Origin: Selenomonas sputigena_A
GTDB taxonomy: Bacteria > Bacillota > Negativicutes > Selenomonadales > Selenomonadaceae
Assembly: GCF_051603425.1 (NCBI RefSeq)
Contig: NZ_CP194411.1
Coordinates: forward strand, 2,537,283-2,601,282
Direction: 5' to 3'
DNA length: 64,000 bases
Shown: piece by piece, positions 26,709-35,033 of the stretch
How the letters are laid out: every line of letters begins with the position of its first letter
Numbering within the stretch: position 1 is the stretch's first letter
Translations under genes and position numbers: made by a program
Notes under the pieces: model-generated
Seen by the model: the letters and a program-made list of their open reading frames with translations, nothing else
Database searches by the model: none
What the model was told of the DNA's origin: nothing

Positions 26709-28049
26709 TTACGCTCCGTGCGCCTCGCGAACATCGGCGAGATCTTCGAGCGTCTTCTGCTTGCTTTCCTTGCCGCAGGTGATGACGACGATCGAGATCA
26801 GCACGAAGACGGACGCGAACAGTCCGAAGATCATCTCAATGCCAACGGAGCCGGCGAGCAGCACGCCGACGAGCATCGGCGCAATCATGCCGCCGATGCG
26901 TCCAAATCCCGCCGCCCAACCGCTGCCGAGCGCACGCATCGCCGTCGGGTACTGCTCGGGCGTATAGGTGTAGATGACGCCCCATGCGCCGAGATTGAAG
27001 AAGCTCATGCCCGCGCCCCAGGCGAGAAGCGCCGACGACGATTCGGCAGCGCCAAAGAAGTAGCTGCAAACGCCCGACAAAAGCAGGAAGGCGGACAACG
27101 TATACTTGCGTCCGATGACCTCGACGAGCCACGCGGCAGCAAGATAGCCGGGAAGCTGCGCGAGCGTCATCATCAGCACATACTCGAAGGTCTTGACGAC
27201 GGCGAAGCCCTGCGCGTAGACGAGCGACGGCAGCCACATGAAGATGCCGTAGTAGCTGAAGACGATGCCGAACCACGTCAGCCAAAGCATCGTCGTGCGC
27301 AAACGGAAGCCCTTTTGCCACAGCGCGGCAAATCCCGTCTCTCTGCCGCTCTCCCGCGGCAATAGTTCATCTGCCGTAAACGGACGGTTCGCAAGACCGA
27401 GCTTTTCCTCCAGATGGCAGACGATCTCCTTCGCTTCCTCGACGCGTCCCTTCGCGAGTAGATAGCGAACGGATTCTGGCAGGTGCAGGCGGATGAGGAA
27501 CACATAGAGCGCGGGCAGAGCGCCGAGCAGGAACGCGAGCTTCCAGCCGAACGTCGGAATGAAGAGATACGAGATGCAGGCGGCGACGAGCCAACCGACG
27601 CCCCAGAAACTCTCAAGAAGGACGATGAAGCGTCCGCGCAGCCGCGTCGGCGCATACTCTGTCATGAGCGTGACGGCAACGGGCAGTTCGCCGCCGAGGC
27701 CAAAGCCGACGAGGAAACGGAAGACGAGCAGCGATTCATAGCTCCAAGCCAGAGCGCAAAGCCCCGTCGATACACTGTAGAGCAGAACCGTCGCGGTGAA
27801 AACCTTCTTGCGCCCCCAGCGGTCAGCAAGAGAACCTGCAACGACCGCCCCGAGCGCCATGCCGATAAGTCCCACAGAGCCGATCCAACCCGCCTGCGCA
27901 GGGCTCAGCCCCCAATCCTTGACCAAGAGCGGCAGGACGAAGGCGATCAGGCCTGTATCCATCGCATCAAAGAGCCATCCCAGGCCCGTGACGAGGAGCA
28001 TCTTGTAGTGAAAAGAGCCAACGGGCAATTCTTCCAAACGACGCAGCAT
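26709..28049 (-). CDS. MFS transporter, NiaP/sugar-aromatic-acid type
   Basis: A 446-residue, 12-helix major facilitator. It opens with LEELPVGSFHYKMLLVTGLGWLFDAMDTG, similar in layout to NiaP niacin transporters and aromatic-acid:H+ symporters. It has the MFS loop motif GSLADRWGRKKVF between helices 2 and 3, and RFLVGFGLGGELPVA. AGGAAG precedes the ATG and a promoter lies 70 bases upstream. NiaP-like is my best guess for the subgroup; substrate cannot be fixed from sequence alone. crcB follows after three bases. Confidence 0.85.
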   Translation of the reverse strand: MLRRLEELPVGSFHYKMLLVTGLGWLFDAMDTGLIAFVLPLLVKDWGLSPAQAGWIGSVGLIGMALGAVVAGSLADRWGRKKVFTATVLLYSVSTGLCALAWSYESLLVFRFLVGFGLGGELPVAVTLMTEYAPTRLRGRFIVLLESFWGVGWLVAACISYLFIPTFGWKLAFLLGALPALYVFLIRLHLPESVRYLLAKGRVEEAKEIVCHLEEKLGLANRPFTADELLPRESGRETGFAALWQKGFRLRTTMLWLTWFGIVFSYYGIFMWLPSLVYAQGFAVVKTFEYVLMMTLAQLPGYLAAAWLVEVIGRKYTLSAFLLLSGVCSYFFGAAESSSALLAWGAGMSFFNLGAWGVIYTYTPEQYPTAMRALGSGWAAGFGRIGGMIAPMLVGVLLAGSVGIEMIFGLFASVFVLISIVVITCGKESKQKTLEDLADVREAHGA

Positions 28050-28115
28050 AAATATCCACTTCCTTTGAAAACAAACTCATATCTTCTCCGCCCCGGACAA
28101 AGGACGTCGCCCTTT

Positions 28116-28143
28116 ATTGTACCACCTATGCGCCGCAGGTCAA
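28116..28143 (-). promoter_or_regulatory. Promoter for the MFS-crcB unit
   Basis: TTGACC (28138-28143) and TACAAT (28116-28121) on the minus strand, 16 bases apart, lie just downstream of the polyamine operon's terminal hairpin. Confidence 0.65.
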
Positions 28144-28162
28144 GTATTCCATGCAGGACGCA

Positions 28163-28194
28163 AAGAAGCGCCATCGCGAACGATAGCGCTTCTT
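28163..28194 (-). terminator. Hairpin at the end of the polyamine operon
   Basis: Perfect nine-base-pair arms (AAGAAGCGC/GCGCTTCTT) with a 14-base loop sit immediately after the last stop codon. The T-run is short (CTTCTTTGCG), so termination strength is uncertain. Confidence 0.55.
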
Positions 28195-28195
28195 C

Positions 28196-29362
28196 CTAGG
28201 ACAGGCGCATCTTGAAGTCCTCGTAGCCAAAGCGCCGCACGACCTGCCATGCGCCCGCCTCATCGACGGCGACGATGGCAGGGAGCGGCATACCGTTGAA
28301 GGTGTTGTTCTTCACCATCGTATAGATCGCCATGTCGCCGAAGACGACGCGGCTGCCGACGGCAAGCGGCGCATCAAAGGAATACGCGCCGATCGTGTCG
28401 CCTGCGAGGCACGTCGGTCCCGCGAAGGTGTAGGTGAAGGGCTTCTCCCCCGCCTCACCTGCCCCCAGGACGGGCGGGCGGTACGGCATCTCGATGACAT
28501 CGGGCATGTGACATGCCGCCGACGTGTCGAGTATGGCAACAGGCGTATCATTTTCGACGATTTCGAGCACTTCAGCAGCGAGGAAGCCCGCGTCGAGTGC
28601 GATCGCCTCGCCCGGCTCGATATAGACCTTGAGCTCGTACTTCTTCTGCATCTTCTCAATGCACCGCTTCAAGAGCTCGATGTCGTAACCCTCGCGTGTG
28701 ATATGGTGCCCGCCGCCGAAGTTGATCCACTCCAGCCGGGGCAGCCATGCACCGAACTTCTTCTCGACGGCTTCGAGCGTTTCCGCCAGCGGCTCCGCCC
28801 CCTGCTCGCAAAGCGTGTGGAAGTGCAGTCCCGTCAAACCTTCGAGCTTGTCCGCGCGAAAATCGCCGCACTTGACGCCGAGGCGCGAGCCGGCTGCGCA
28901 AGGGTCGTAAATCGCATGTTCCTGCGTCGAATGCTCGGGATTGATGCGAAGGCCGCAGGCGCAGCCATGCGCCAGGGCAAGCGCACCGTACTTCTCCCAC
29001 TGCGCGAAGGAGTTGAATACGATATGGTCGGCGATCTTGACGATCTCTTCCATGTCGTCCGGCTTGAACGCCGGTGAAAAAACGTGATTCTCCTTGCCCG
29101 GCATCTCCTCGTATGCGAGACGCGCCTCATAGAGCCCGCTCGCCGCCGCACCCGCGAGGTATTCGGCGGCAAGCGGATAGAAGCGGAACATGGAGAACGC
29201 CTTCTGCGCCAACAGCACATGTGCGCCCGTCTCCTGCTGCAAATCACGCAGGACGGCGAGATTTTTCCGCAGAAGCTCTTCCACGACGACGTAGGAAGGC
29301 GTCGGAACGGCGGCAAAGATTTCCGCGTATCTCTCGTACTTCCCGAAAGTCCCTTCGCCCAT
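28196..29362 (-). CDS. nspC: Carboxy(nor)spermidine decarboxylase
   Basis: A 388-residue PLP enzyme of the alanine-racemase fold that decarboxylates carboxyspermidine to spermidine (or carboxynorspermidine to norspermidine). Visible features are TPSYVVVEELLRKNLAVL at the N-terminus, the PLP-lysine region LLAQKAFSMF, LEWINFGGGHHITR, the phosphate-binding IEPGEA, and LDTSAACHMPDVIEMPYRPP near the C-terminus. The ATG at 29362 shares one base with the TGA of the dehydrogenase gene (TGATG), so the longer upstream frame is not the true start. Paired with the dehydrogenase it completes the aspartate-semialdehyde route to spermidine. It is the last gene of the six-gene polyamine operon. Confidence 0.93.
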   Translation of the reverse strand: MGEGTFGKYERYAEIFAAVPTPSYVVVEELLRKNLAVLRDLQQETGAHVLLAQKAFSMFRFYPLAAEYLAGAAASGLYEARLAYEEMPGKENHVFSPAFKPDDMEEIVKIADHIVFNSFAQWEKYGALALAHGCACGLRINPEHSTQEHAIYDPCAAGSRLGVKCGDFRADKLEGLTGLHFHTLCEQGAEPLAETLEAVEKKFGAWLPRLEWINFGGGHHITREGYDIELLKRCIEKMQKKYELKVYIEPGEAIALDAGFLAAEVLEIVENDTPVAILDTSAACHMPDVIEMPYRPPVLGAGEAGEKPFTYTFAGPTCLAGDTIGAYSFDAPLAVGSRVVFGDMAIYTMVKNNTFNGMPLPAIVAVDEAGAWQVVRRFGYEDFKMRLS

Positions 29363-30561
29363 CAATCGACAAGCTCCGGCGCAAAGCTCTCCTGCCACGG
29401 CAGACCCCAGCGATTCAGCGCTTCCATGAACGGATCGGGATCGAACTCTTCGATATTGAAGACGCCCGGCTTTTTCCATACGCCGTTCATCACGAGCATT
29501 GCGCCGATCATCGCCGGAACGCCCGTCGTATAGGAGATGGCCTGCGAGCCGACTTCCTTATAGCATGCTTCATGATCGCAGACATTGTAGAGATAGTACG
29601 TTTTGTCCTTACCATCCTTCTTGCCGCAGAAGATGCAGCCGATGTTCGTCTTGCCCTTCGTCCTCGGGCCAAGGCTTGCAGGATCCGGCAGCACCGCCTT
29701 GAGGAACTGCAGCGGGATGATTTTCTTTCCCTCGAACTCAATCGGTTCGATCGAAGTCATGCCGACATTTTCGAGGCACTTGAGATGCGTCAGATAGCTC
29801 TGCCCAAACGTCATGAAGAAGCGAATGCGGCGAATGCCGGGAATGTTGAGCGCCAGCGATTCAAGCTCCTCATGGTGCAGCAAGTACATATCCTTCTCGC
29901 CGATTTCCGGGAAGTTGTAGACGCGCTTGATTTCCATCGGCTCTGTCTCAACCCAACGGCCATCCTCCCAATAACTTCCCTTCGCCGAAACCTCACGGAT
30001 ATTGATCTCGGGATTGAAGTTCGTCGCAAACGGATAGCCATGATCGCCCGCGTTGCAGTCGAGAATATCTATGTAGTTGATTTCGTCAAAGTGATGCTTC
30101 AAGGCATAGGCGGAAAAAACGCCCGTGACGCCGGGATCGAAGCCCGAGCCAAGAAGCGCTGTGATGCCCGCTTCCCTGAAGCGATCACGATACGCCCACT
30201 GCCACTTGTACTCAAACTTTGCCGTATCCTCCGGCTCATAATTCGCCGTATCGACATAGTCCGTTTTCGTGGCAAGACAAGCATCCATAATGGTCAGATC
30301 CTGATACGGCAATGCAAGGTTCAGGACGACGTCCGGCTTCTCGCGTTCGATAAGCGTCACAAGCTCATCCACCCGGTCTGCATCGACCTGCGCCGTCACG
30401 ATCTTCGTCTTGCCTCCCGCGAGCTTTTCCTTCAGCGCGTCGCACTTCGACTTCGTGCGGCTCGCGATGCAGATTTCCTCAAAAACTTCGCTGTTCTGGC
30501 AGCATTTGTGCACAGCGACGCTCGCGACGCCGCCCGCGCCGATGATCAAAGCCTTTCCCAT
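29362..30561 (-). CDS. Carboxyspermidine dehydrogenase (saccharopine-dehydrogenase family)
   Basis: A 399-residue member of the saccharopine dehydrogenase-like family. A Rossmann GxGxxG-type start (MGKALIIGAGGVASVAVHKC) is followed by LNLALPYQDLTIMDACLATK, LGSGFDPGVTGVFSAYAL and ILDCNAGDHGYPFATNFNPE, which match carboxy(nor)spermidine dehydrogenases. The enzyme condenses putrescine (or diaminopropane) with aspartate beta-semialdehyde using NADPH. No diaminopropane-forming genes are seen here, while speA and speB provide putrescine, so carboxyspermidine is the likely product. It overlaps the decarboxylase gene by one base. Confidence 0.93.
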   Translation of the reverse strand: MGKALIIGAGGVASVAVHKCCQNSEVFEEICIASRTKSKCDALKEKLAGGKTKIVTAQVDADRVDELVTLIEREKPDVVLNLALPYQDLTIMDACLATKTDYVDTANYEPEDTAKFEYKWQWAYRDRFREAGITALLGSGFDPGVTGVFSAYALKHHFDEINYIDILDCNAGDHGYPFATNFNPEINIREVSAKGSYWEDGRWVETEPMEIKRVYNFPEIGEKDMYLLHHEELESLALNIPGIRRIRFFMTFGQSYLTHLKCLENVGMTSIEPIEFEGKKIIPLQFLKAVLPDPASLGPRTKGKTNIGCIFCGKKDGKDKTYYLYNVCDHEACYKEVGSQAISYTTGVPAMIGAMLVMNGVWKKPGVFNIEEFDPDPFMEALNRWGLPWQESFAPELVD

Positions 30562-30591
30562 GGTTCTCTTCCTCCTGTTCTTCCCTTTGCC

Positions 30592-31473
30592 CTATACAAG
30601 CTCCGGCCCCCGAATAAACGGCTCCTCCCATGCGAGAAGCATTTCCCGGAGCAGCTTCAATGCCGCAGCGGTAGAAGCGCCGCTTGCATCATAATGCGGC
30701 GAAAGCTCCACCATATCGCAGCCGACAACGCGGTCAAGGCGCAGCGTCTTCCGAAGCGCGCCCAGAAGCTCCACGAATCCCACACCGCCCGGCTCCGGCG
30801 TTCCCGTTCCCGGCAAGACGCTCGGATCTAGGATATCGAGGTCAAGCGTGATGTAGACGGGCTTTCCCATAAGCTCCGCCAGATTCCATTCCAGCCCCGT
30901 GAAGTCAAACCGCTGCAAATGCGTATGCTCTCTCGCCCAATAAAATTCCTCACGCTCGCCGCTGCGAATGCCAAACTGATAAATGCGTCCGTCGCCCAAG
31001 ATATCCCAGACGCGGCGCATGACCGTCGCATGCGACAGCCGTGCGCCAAGATATTCCTCACGCAGATCTGTATGTGCATCGAAATGCACGATATGGAGAT
31101 CCGGATACTTCTCGGCAAGAGCGCGAACAACGGGCAGCGTCACAAGATGCTCCCCGCCGATCATAAAAGGCTTCTTGCCGTCAGCCAGAAGCGTCCTCGC
31201 AAAGCTCTCGATCTGTCCCAGGGCAAGAGTCGTATCGCCGAAGCAAAGCTCGAGATCGCCGCCGTCAAAGACACGCGCCTCCTCCAGATCGAGATCGAGA
31301 TACGGGCTGTACGTCTCCAGCCCATACGATTCGGCTCGCATCGTGCGGCTCGCAAAGCGCGTACCGGGACGAAACGAGGTCGTCGAATCAAACGGCGCAC
31401 CGAAAATGACGACGCGCGCTTCCCCATACGGGGCACTGCAGCCCAGAAACGTTTCCACATTATCCTTCAACAT
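30592..31473 (-). CDS. speB: Agmatinase (ureohydrolase family)
   Basis: A 293-residue ureohydrolase that splits agmatine into putrescine and urea. The three manganese-binding motifs are present: GGEHLVTLP, HFDAHTDLR and ITLDLDILDPSVLPGTGTPE. GGVGFVELL follows as in SpeB. The ATG at 31473 is chosen because GGAGATG precedes it; it lies within the end of speE (14-base overlap), and the upstream extension of the frame looks like translated speE sequence. Its presence implies the operon's decarboxylase makes agmatine from arginine. Confidence 0.93.
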   Translation of the reverse strand: MLKDNVETFLGCSAPYGEARVVIFGAPFDSTTSFRPGTRFASRTMRAESYGLETYSPYLDLDLEEARVFDGGDLELCFGDTTLALGQIESFARTLLADGKKPFMIGGEHLVTLPVVRALAEKYPDLHIVHFDAHTDLREEYLGARLSHATVMRRVWDILGDGRIYQFGIRSGEREEFYWAREHTHLQRFDFTGLEWNLAELMGKPVYITLDLDILDPSVLPGTGTPEPGGVGFVELLGALRKTLRLDRVVGCDMVELSPHYDASGASTAAALKLLREMLLAWEEPFIRGPELV

Positions 31474-32314
31474 CGCGCAGCATCTCCTCCACATACGTCG
31501 GCAGTGCAAAAGAGCCGACATGCAGTTTTGTATTGTAATAGCGCGTCGCTATGCCGAGCTTTTTCCAGCGCTTCCAATCCACGCCCTCGATCGGCGCGCG
31601 CTTCTTCGAGGCGAAACCGAAGAGCCAATGCCCGGACGGATACGTCGGGATATGCGCCTGATAGACGCGGCTGATGGGGAAAGATTCGACGATGCGCTTG
31701 TGCGCGCGCTGCATCGCATAGGCGTCTTCCTTGTAGAACGGACTCTCATGCTGGTTCACCATGATGCCGTCCTCCTTCAGCGCCTTGAAGCAGTTGCCGT
31801 AAAACTCCTTCGTAAAAAGCCCCTCTCCGGGGCCGAACGGATCGGTCGAATCCACGAGGATCAAATCGTACGCATCTTCCGGATGACGAATGAAGCGCAG
31901 GCCGTCCTCAAAGAAGAAATGCACGCGCGGGTCAGAGAGACAAGCCGCCGTCTGCGGCAGATGCTCGCGGCAAGCCTCGACGACAAGCTCGTCAATCTCC
32001 ACGAGATCGATGCGCTCCACATCGGGATAACGCAGCAGCTCGCGCACCGTGCCGCCGTCGCCGCCTCCGATGACGAGGATGCGCTTCGCCTCCGGATTGA
32101 CGCACATCGGCACATGAACCATCATCTCATGGTAGATGAACTCATCCTTTTCCGTCAGCATCATGTAGCCGTCAATCGTCAAAAAGCGCCCAAACTCCGG
32201 TGACTCAAATATATCAATGCGTTGAAACTCGCTTTTGCCCGAATAAATCTGCTTGTCGACCTTGATGGAAAAACCAGCATTCTTCGTGTGCTTCTCCGTA
32301 AACCAAAGCTCCAT
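31460..32314 (-). CDS. speE: Spermidine synthase (aminopropyltransferase)
   Basis: A 284-residue aminopropyltransferase that transfers the aminopropyl group of decarboxylated SAM to putrescine. Hallmarks are ELWFTEKHTKNAGFSIKV at the N-terminus, FGRFLTIDGYMMLTEKDEF, the nucleotide-binding VIGGGDGGTVREL, DLVEIDELVVEACREHLP, and the catalytic-Asp segment LILVDSTDPFGPGEGLF. Length and order match standard SpeE. It starts three bases after the decarboxylase stop. With SpeD encoded in the same operon, this is the classical route to spermidine. Confidence 0.96.
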   Translation of the reverse strand: MELWFTEKHTKNAGFSIKVDKQIYSGKSEFQRIDIFESPEFGRFLTIDGYMMLTEKDEFIYHEMMVHVPMCVNPEAKRILVIGGGDGGTVRELLRYPDVERIDLVEIDELVVEACREHLPQTAACLSDPRVHFFFEDGLRFIRHPEDAYDLILVDSTDPFGPGEGLFTKEFYGNCFKALKEDGIMVNQHESPFYKEDAYAMQRAHKRIVESFPISRVYQAHIPTYPSGHWLFGFASKKRAPIEGVDWKRWKKLGIATRYYNTKLHVGSFALPTYVEEMLRDVEG

Positions 32315-32317
32315 GCC

Positions 32318-33814
32318 TCATGCCTCCTTCATCACATTCAGCCGCCGAAGCGCCATGTCCTCCGGTCCCGTGAGCGAACAGCCCTTCTTCTTCGCGTAGC
32401 GGATATAGGTGAGGATGTCGTCCGTCACAAGCTCGCCCGGCGCAAGGATCGGGATGCCCGGCGGATAGCACATGACGAACTCGCCCGCGACGCGCCCCGC
32501 CGTATCCGCCACGGGCAGCGATTCCTTCTCACCATAAAAGGCTTCCTGCGGGCCGCAGATGACCTTGGGGCTGATGTACTCGCCTTCGAGCATGTTCTTG
32601 GGCGGCTTCTTGTAGTTGCGCCGAATCTCTGCAAGCGCCGATACAAGCCGTTCGATATCCTTCGGCCTGTCGCCGATCGAGATGTAGGCAAGAAGGTTCG
32701 CCATATCGCCGAACTCCGTCTGGATATCGTACTCATCGCGCAGCAGGTCATAAACCTCAATGCCTGCAAGACCCAAAGAGCGCGTAAAAATGGAAAGCTT
32801 CGTGATATCGAAATCAAAAACAGCGTCGCCGTCGACAAGTTCACGTGCATAGGCATAATAGTCGCCGATTGCGTTGATCTCAGCACGCGCGTACTCCACA
32901 TGCCGAATGACCTTGTCGATGGTTTCCCTCCCGCGGATCGCGAGGTTGCGCCTTGATATGTCAAGGCTTACCAGTAAGAGATATGACGCGCTTGTCGTCT
33001 GGGTGAGATTGATGATTTGATGCACATAGCCCTCGTGCACACGCTCGCCGATGAGCAGGAGCGAGCTCTGCGTCAGGGAGCCGCCCGATTTGTGCATACT
33101 GGCAGAAGCCATATCCGCCCCCGCCGCCATGGCTGAAACCGGCAATGCATCGTGAAAGTAGAAATGCGTGCCGTGCGCCTCGTCCGCCAGAAGAAGCATC
33201 CCATGCGCATGGGCAAGATCAGCGATGGCACGAATGTTCGAGCAAATTCCATAGTATGTCGGATTGTTGACGAAGACTGCCTTCGCATCGGGATGCTCCT
33301 TGATCGCACGCTCCACATCGGCGAGCCTCATGCCGAGCGAAATGCCGAGCCGCCTGTCCAACTGCGGATTTACATAGACAGGCACGGCGCCCGAGAGGAT
33401 CATCGCATTGATGACGCTCCGATGCACATTGCGCGGCAGGATGATCTTCTCGCCTCGCTTTGCCGCCGTCAGCACCATCGTCTGGACAGAAGACGTCGTT
33501 CCTCCGACCATGAAGAAGGCATGCGCCGCACTAAAGGCTTTCGCTGCAAGCTCCTCCGCCTCACGGATGACCGACACGGGATGGCAGAGATTGTCGAGCA
33601 TTTTCATCGAATTCACATCGACCGAAAGGCACTTTTCGCCGAGGAAGTCCACCAATTCCCCATTGCCGCGCCCGCGCTTGTGCCCGGGCACGTCAAACGG
33701 CACAATGCGCCTGCTCTTGAAGCGTTCCAGAGCCTCAAGAACAGGCGCCCTGTCCTGCGTATGATAATCGAATGCTTCCAATCCCTCTTCTTCCCCCTGT
33801 TCCGCAGCAGTCAA
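32318..33814 (-). CDS. speA: AAT-fold Arg/Lys/Orn decarboxylase, probably arginine decarboxylase
   Basis: A 498-residue PLP-dependent decarboxylase of the aspartate-aminotransferase fold, like Bacillus SpeA. Motifs are PFDVPGHKRGRG, FFMVGGTTSSVQ, ADEAHGTHFYF (211-214 DEAH) and the PLP-lysine segment SMHKSGGSLTQSS (Lys242). The C-terminal domain has CYPPGIPILAPGE. The start is a TTG overlapping the speD stop (TTGA); no ATG occurs before the conserved core. Arginine specificity is inferred from the adjacent agmatinase gene. Ornithine or lysine cannot be excluded, and Selenomonas is known for making cadaverine. Confidence 0.88.
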   Translation of the reverse strand: MTAAEQGEEEGLEAFDYHTQDRAPVLEALERFKSRRIVPFDVPGHKRGRGNGELVDFLGEKCLSVDVNSMKMLDNLCHPVSVIREAEELAAKAFSAAHAFFMVGGTTSSVQTMVLTAAKRGEKIILPRNVHRSVINAMILSGAVPVYVNPQLDRRLGISLGMRLADVERAIKEHPDAKAVFVNNPTYYGICSNIRAIADLAHAHGMLLLADEAHGTHFYFHDALPVSAMAAGADMASASMHKSGGSLTQSSLLLIGERVHEGYVHQIINLTQTTSASYLLLVSLDISRRNLAIRGRETIDKVIRHVEYARAEINAIGDYYAYARELVDGDAVFDFDITKLSIFTRSLGLAGIEVYDLLRDEYDIQTEFGDMANLLAYISIGDRPKDIERLVSALAEIRRNYKKPPKNMLEGEYISPKVICGPQEAFYGEKESLPVADTAGRVAGEFVMCYPPGIPILAPGELVTDDILTYIRYAKKKGCSLTGPEDMALRRLNVMKEA

Positions 33815-34584
33815 AAGACGTTGCTGCCGCTGTAGATTTCAATCATCTCGCGCCTCAAGCTGTTGCTGATGGAAAGGCGCGTTTTCGGCGGAATCTCGTA
33901 AATATCCGTATTGAAGAGATAGTTCTGCAGCTCGATTTCCTTGATGAGCATGCGCGTATGAAAGATATTCGCCTGGTAGACATTGATATCCATGGCATCG
34001 TATGTCGCCAAGGTCTCCGACTTGATGTACTCCTGAATCGACGACATCTTATCGTCCATAAAGAGCTTCCTTCCGGTCACGTCGCGCGTAAAACCGCGCA
34101 CGCGGTAGTCCATCGTAATGATATCCGAATCAAACTTGCCGATGAGGTAATCGAGGGTTTTCAGCGGCGTGATCTCGCCGCAGGTCGCCACGTCGATATC
34201 AACGCGGAACGTCGCAATACTCGTTTCGGGATGAAATTCCGGGTATGTATGAACGGTCACATGGCTCTTGTCGAGATGCGCGACAATCTCATCGTTCATC
34301 AGCGGTTTCTTATGCCCCGCCGTGTCCTCCTCCGAAATCAAAAACGTCACGCTTGCACCCTGCGGGTCATAATCCTGCTTCGATATGCTCAGCACATGCG
34401 CACCGATCATTTCCGTCACGCGCATAAGAATCTTCGTCAGCCGCTCGGAATTGTACTGCGAGTCAATATATTTAATATAATCCTGCTGCTCACGCTGCGT
34501 TTTCGCGTAGCAAATATCGTAGATATTGAAGCTCAACGACTTCGTCAGGTTATTGAACCCGTATAATTTCAGCTTTCCTTCCAA
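33811..34584 (-). CDS. speD: S-adenosylmethionine decarboxylase proenzyme, E. coli-type
   Basis: A 257-residue SpeD of the enterobacterial-length class. It opens KLKLYGFNNLTKSLSFNIYD, closely like the E. coli protein. The self-cleavage site that generates the pyruvoyl group is in HLDKSHVTVHTYPE (Ser107). It makes decarboxylated SAM for SpeE. The start is TTG at 34584: no in-frame ATG fits, and the TTG gives exactly the expected N-terminus. A purine-rich AAGGGAAGGATGGG lies a little further upstream than ideal. It is first in the operon, about 90 bases after the promoter. Confidence 0.94.
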   Translation of the reverse strand: MEGKLKLYGFNNLTKSLSFNIYDICYAKTQREQQDYIKYIDSQYNSERLTKILMRVTEMIGAHVLSISKQDYDPQGASVTFLISEEDTAGHKKPLMNDEIVAHLDKSHVTVHTYPEFHPETSIATFRVDIDVATCGEITPLKTLDYLIGKFDSDIITMDYRVRGFTRDVTGRKLFMDDKMSSIQEYIKSETLATYDAMDINVYQANIFHTRMLIKEIELQNYLFNTDIYEIPPKTRLSISNSLRREMIEIYSGSNVF

Positions 34585-34682
34585 CCCGAACGACCCATCC
34601 TTCCCTTTGCTGACAAGAAAAGGCAGATAACGAGCTGTCGCTGCGCCACCTGCCGTAATTTCATTTTTGCTAGCTCTGCCTT

Positions 34683-34711
34683 ATTATAAAGGATATTCAT
34701 TACTTTGACAA
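34683..34711 (-). promoter_or_regulatory. Promoter of the polyamine operon
   Basis: TTGTCA (34706-34711) and a perfect TATAAT (34683-34688) on the minus strand, 17 bases apart. It is the only clear promoter for the six tightly spaced genes speD to nspC. Confidence 0.8.
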
Positions 34712-34801
34712 GATAGAACGTCCAGACGAATTCTACCGAAAAATCCTTCCACGTCTGCTCTTCCTGCATGGTTTTTTTCGATAAGCCGCCTGCAAGATTT
34801 A

Positions 34802-34830
34802 TTAGACAATGCACCTATTCTGTGTTAAAT
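34802..34830 (+). promoter_or_regulatory. Possible promoter of the uracil permease gene
   Basis: TTAGAC (34802-34807) and TTAAAT (34825-34830), 17 bases apart, lie 30 bases before a structured leader. Neither box is a strong match. Confidence 0.4.
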
Positions 34831-34859
34831 TCTCTCTTAGGAAAGCACGGATAAAACGA

Positions 34860-34981
34860 AGCCGCCCGGATTTGCACAGATGCACCGGTTCTGTCCGAGA
34901 GATGAACCGCAGGCGCAGCGGTGCTGCGTCGAAGATTTGATGACGAAAAGAGGCAGCGCAGATGCGTGGAGACGAGCGGCT
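34860..34981 (+). promoter_or_regulatory. Structured leader RNA of the uracil permease gene, class unknown
   Basis: The 450-base gap between speD and the permease holds divergent promoters and this leader. AGCCGC (34860-34865) pairs with GCGGCT (34976-34981), closing a domain with internal hairpins: CGGTTC/GAACCG (34886-34909) with loop TGTCCGAGAGAT, and GCGCAGC/GCTGCGT around 34914-34929. No terminator with a T-run follows. The loop vaguely resembles PyrR-binding hairpins but lacks one base of that consensus. I cannot assign a known riboswitch class. Confidence 0.45.
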
Positions 34982-35033
34982 GAATTTATCAACGGTTCCT
35001 TAGATATCACTGTTTTTTCAAAGGAGTATTGCT

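Noticed and set aside
29074..30831. 585-codon rightward frame opposite the carboxyspermidine dehydrogenase gene
   Set aside because: Both carboxyspermidine enzymes on the minus strand are clear family members with overlapping stop and start codons; the rightward frame is a GC-driven shadow.
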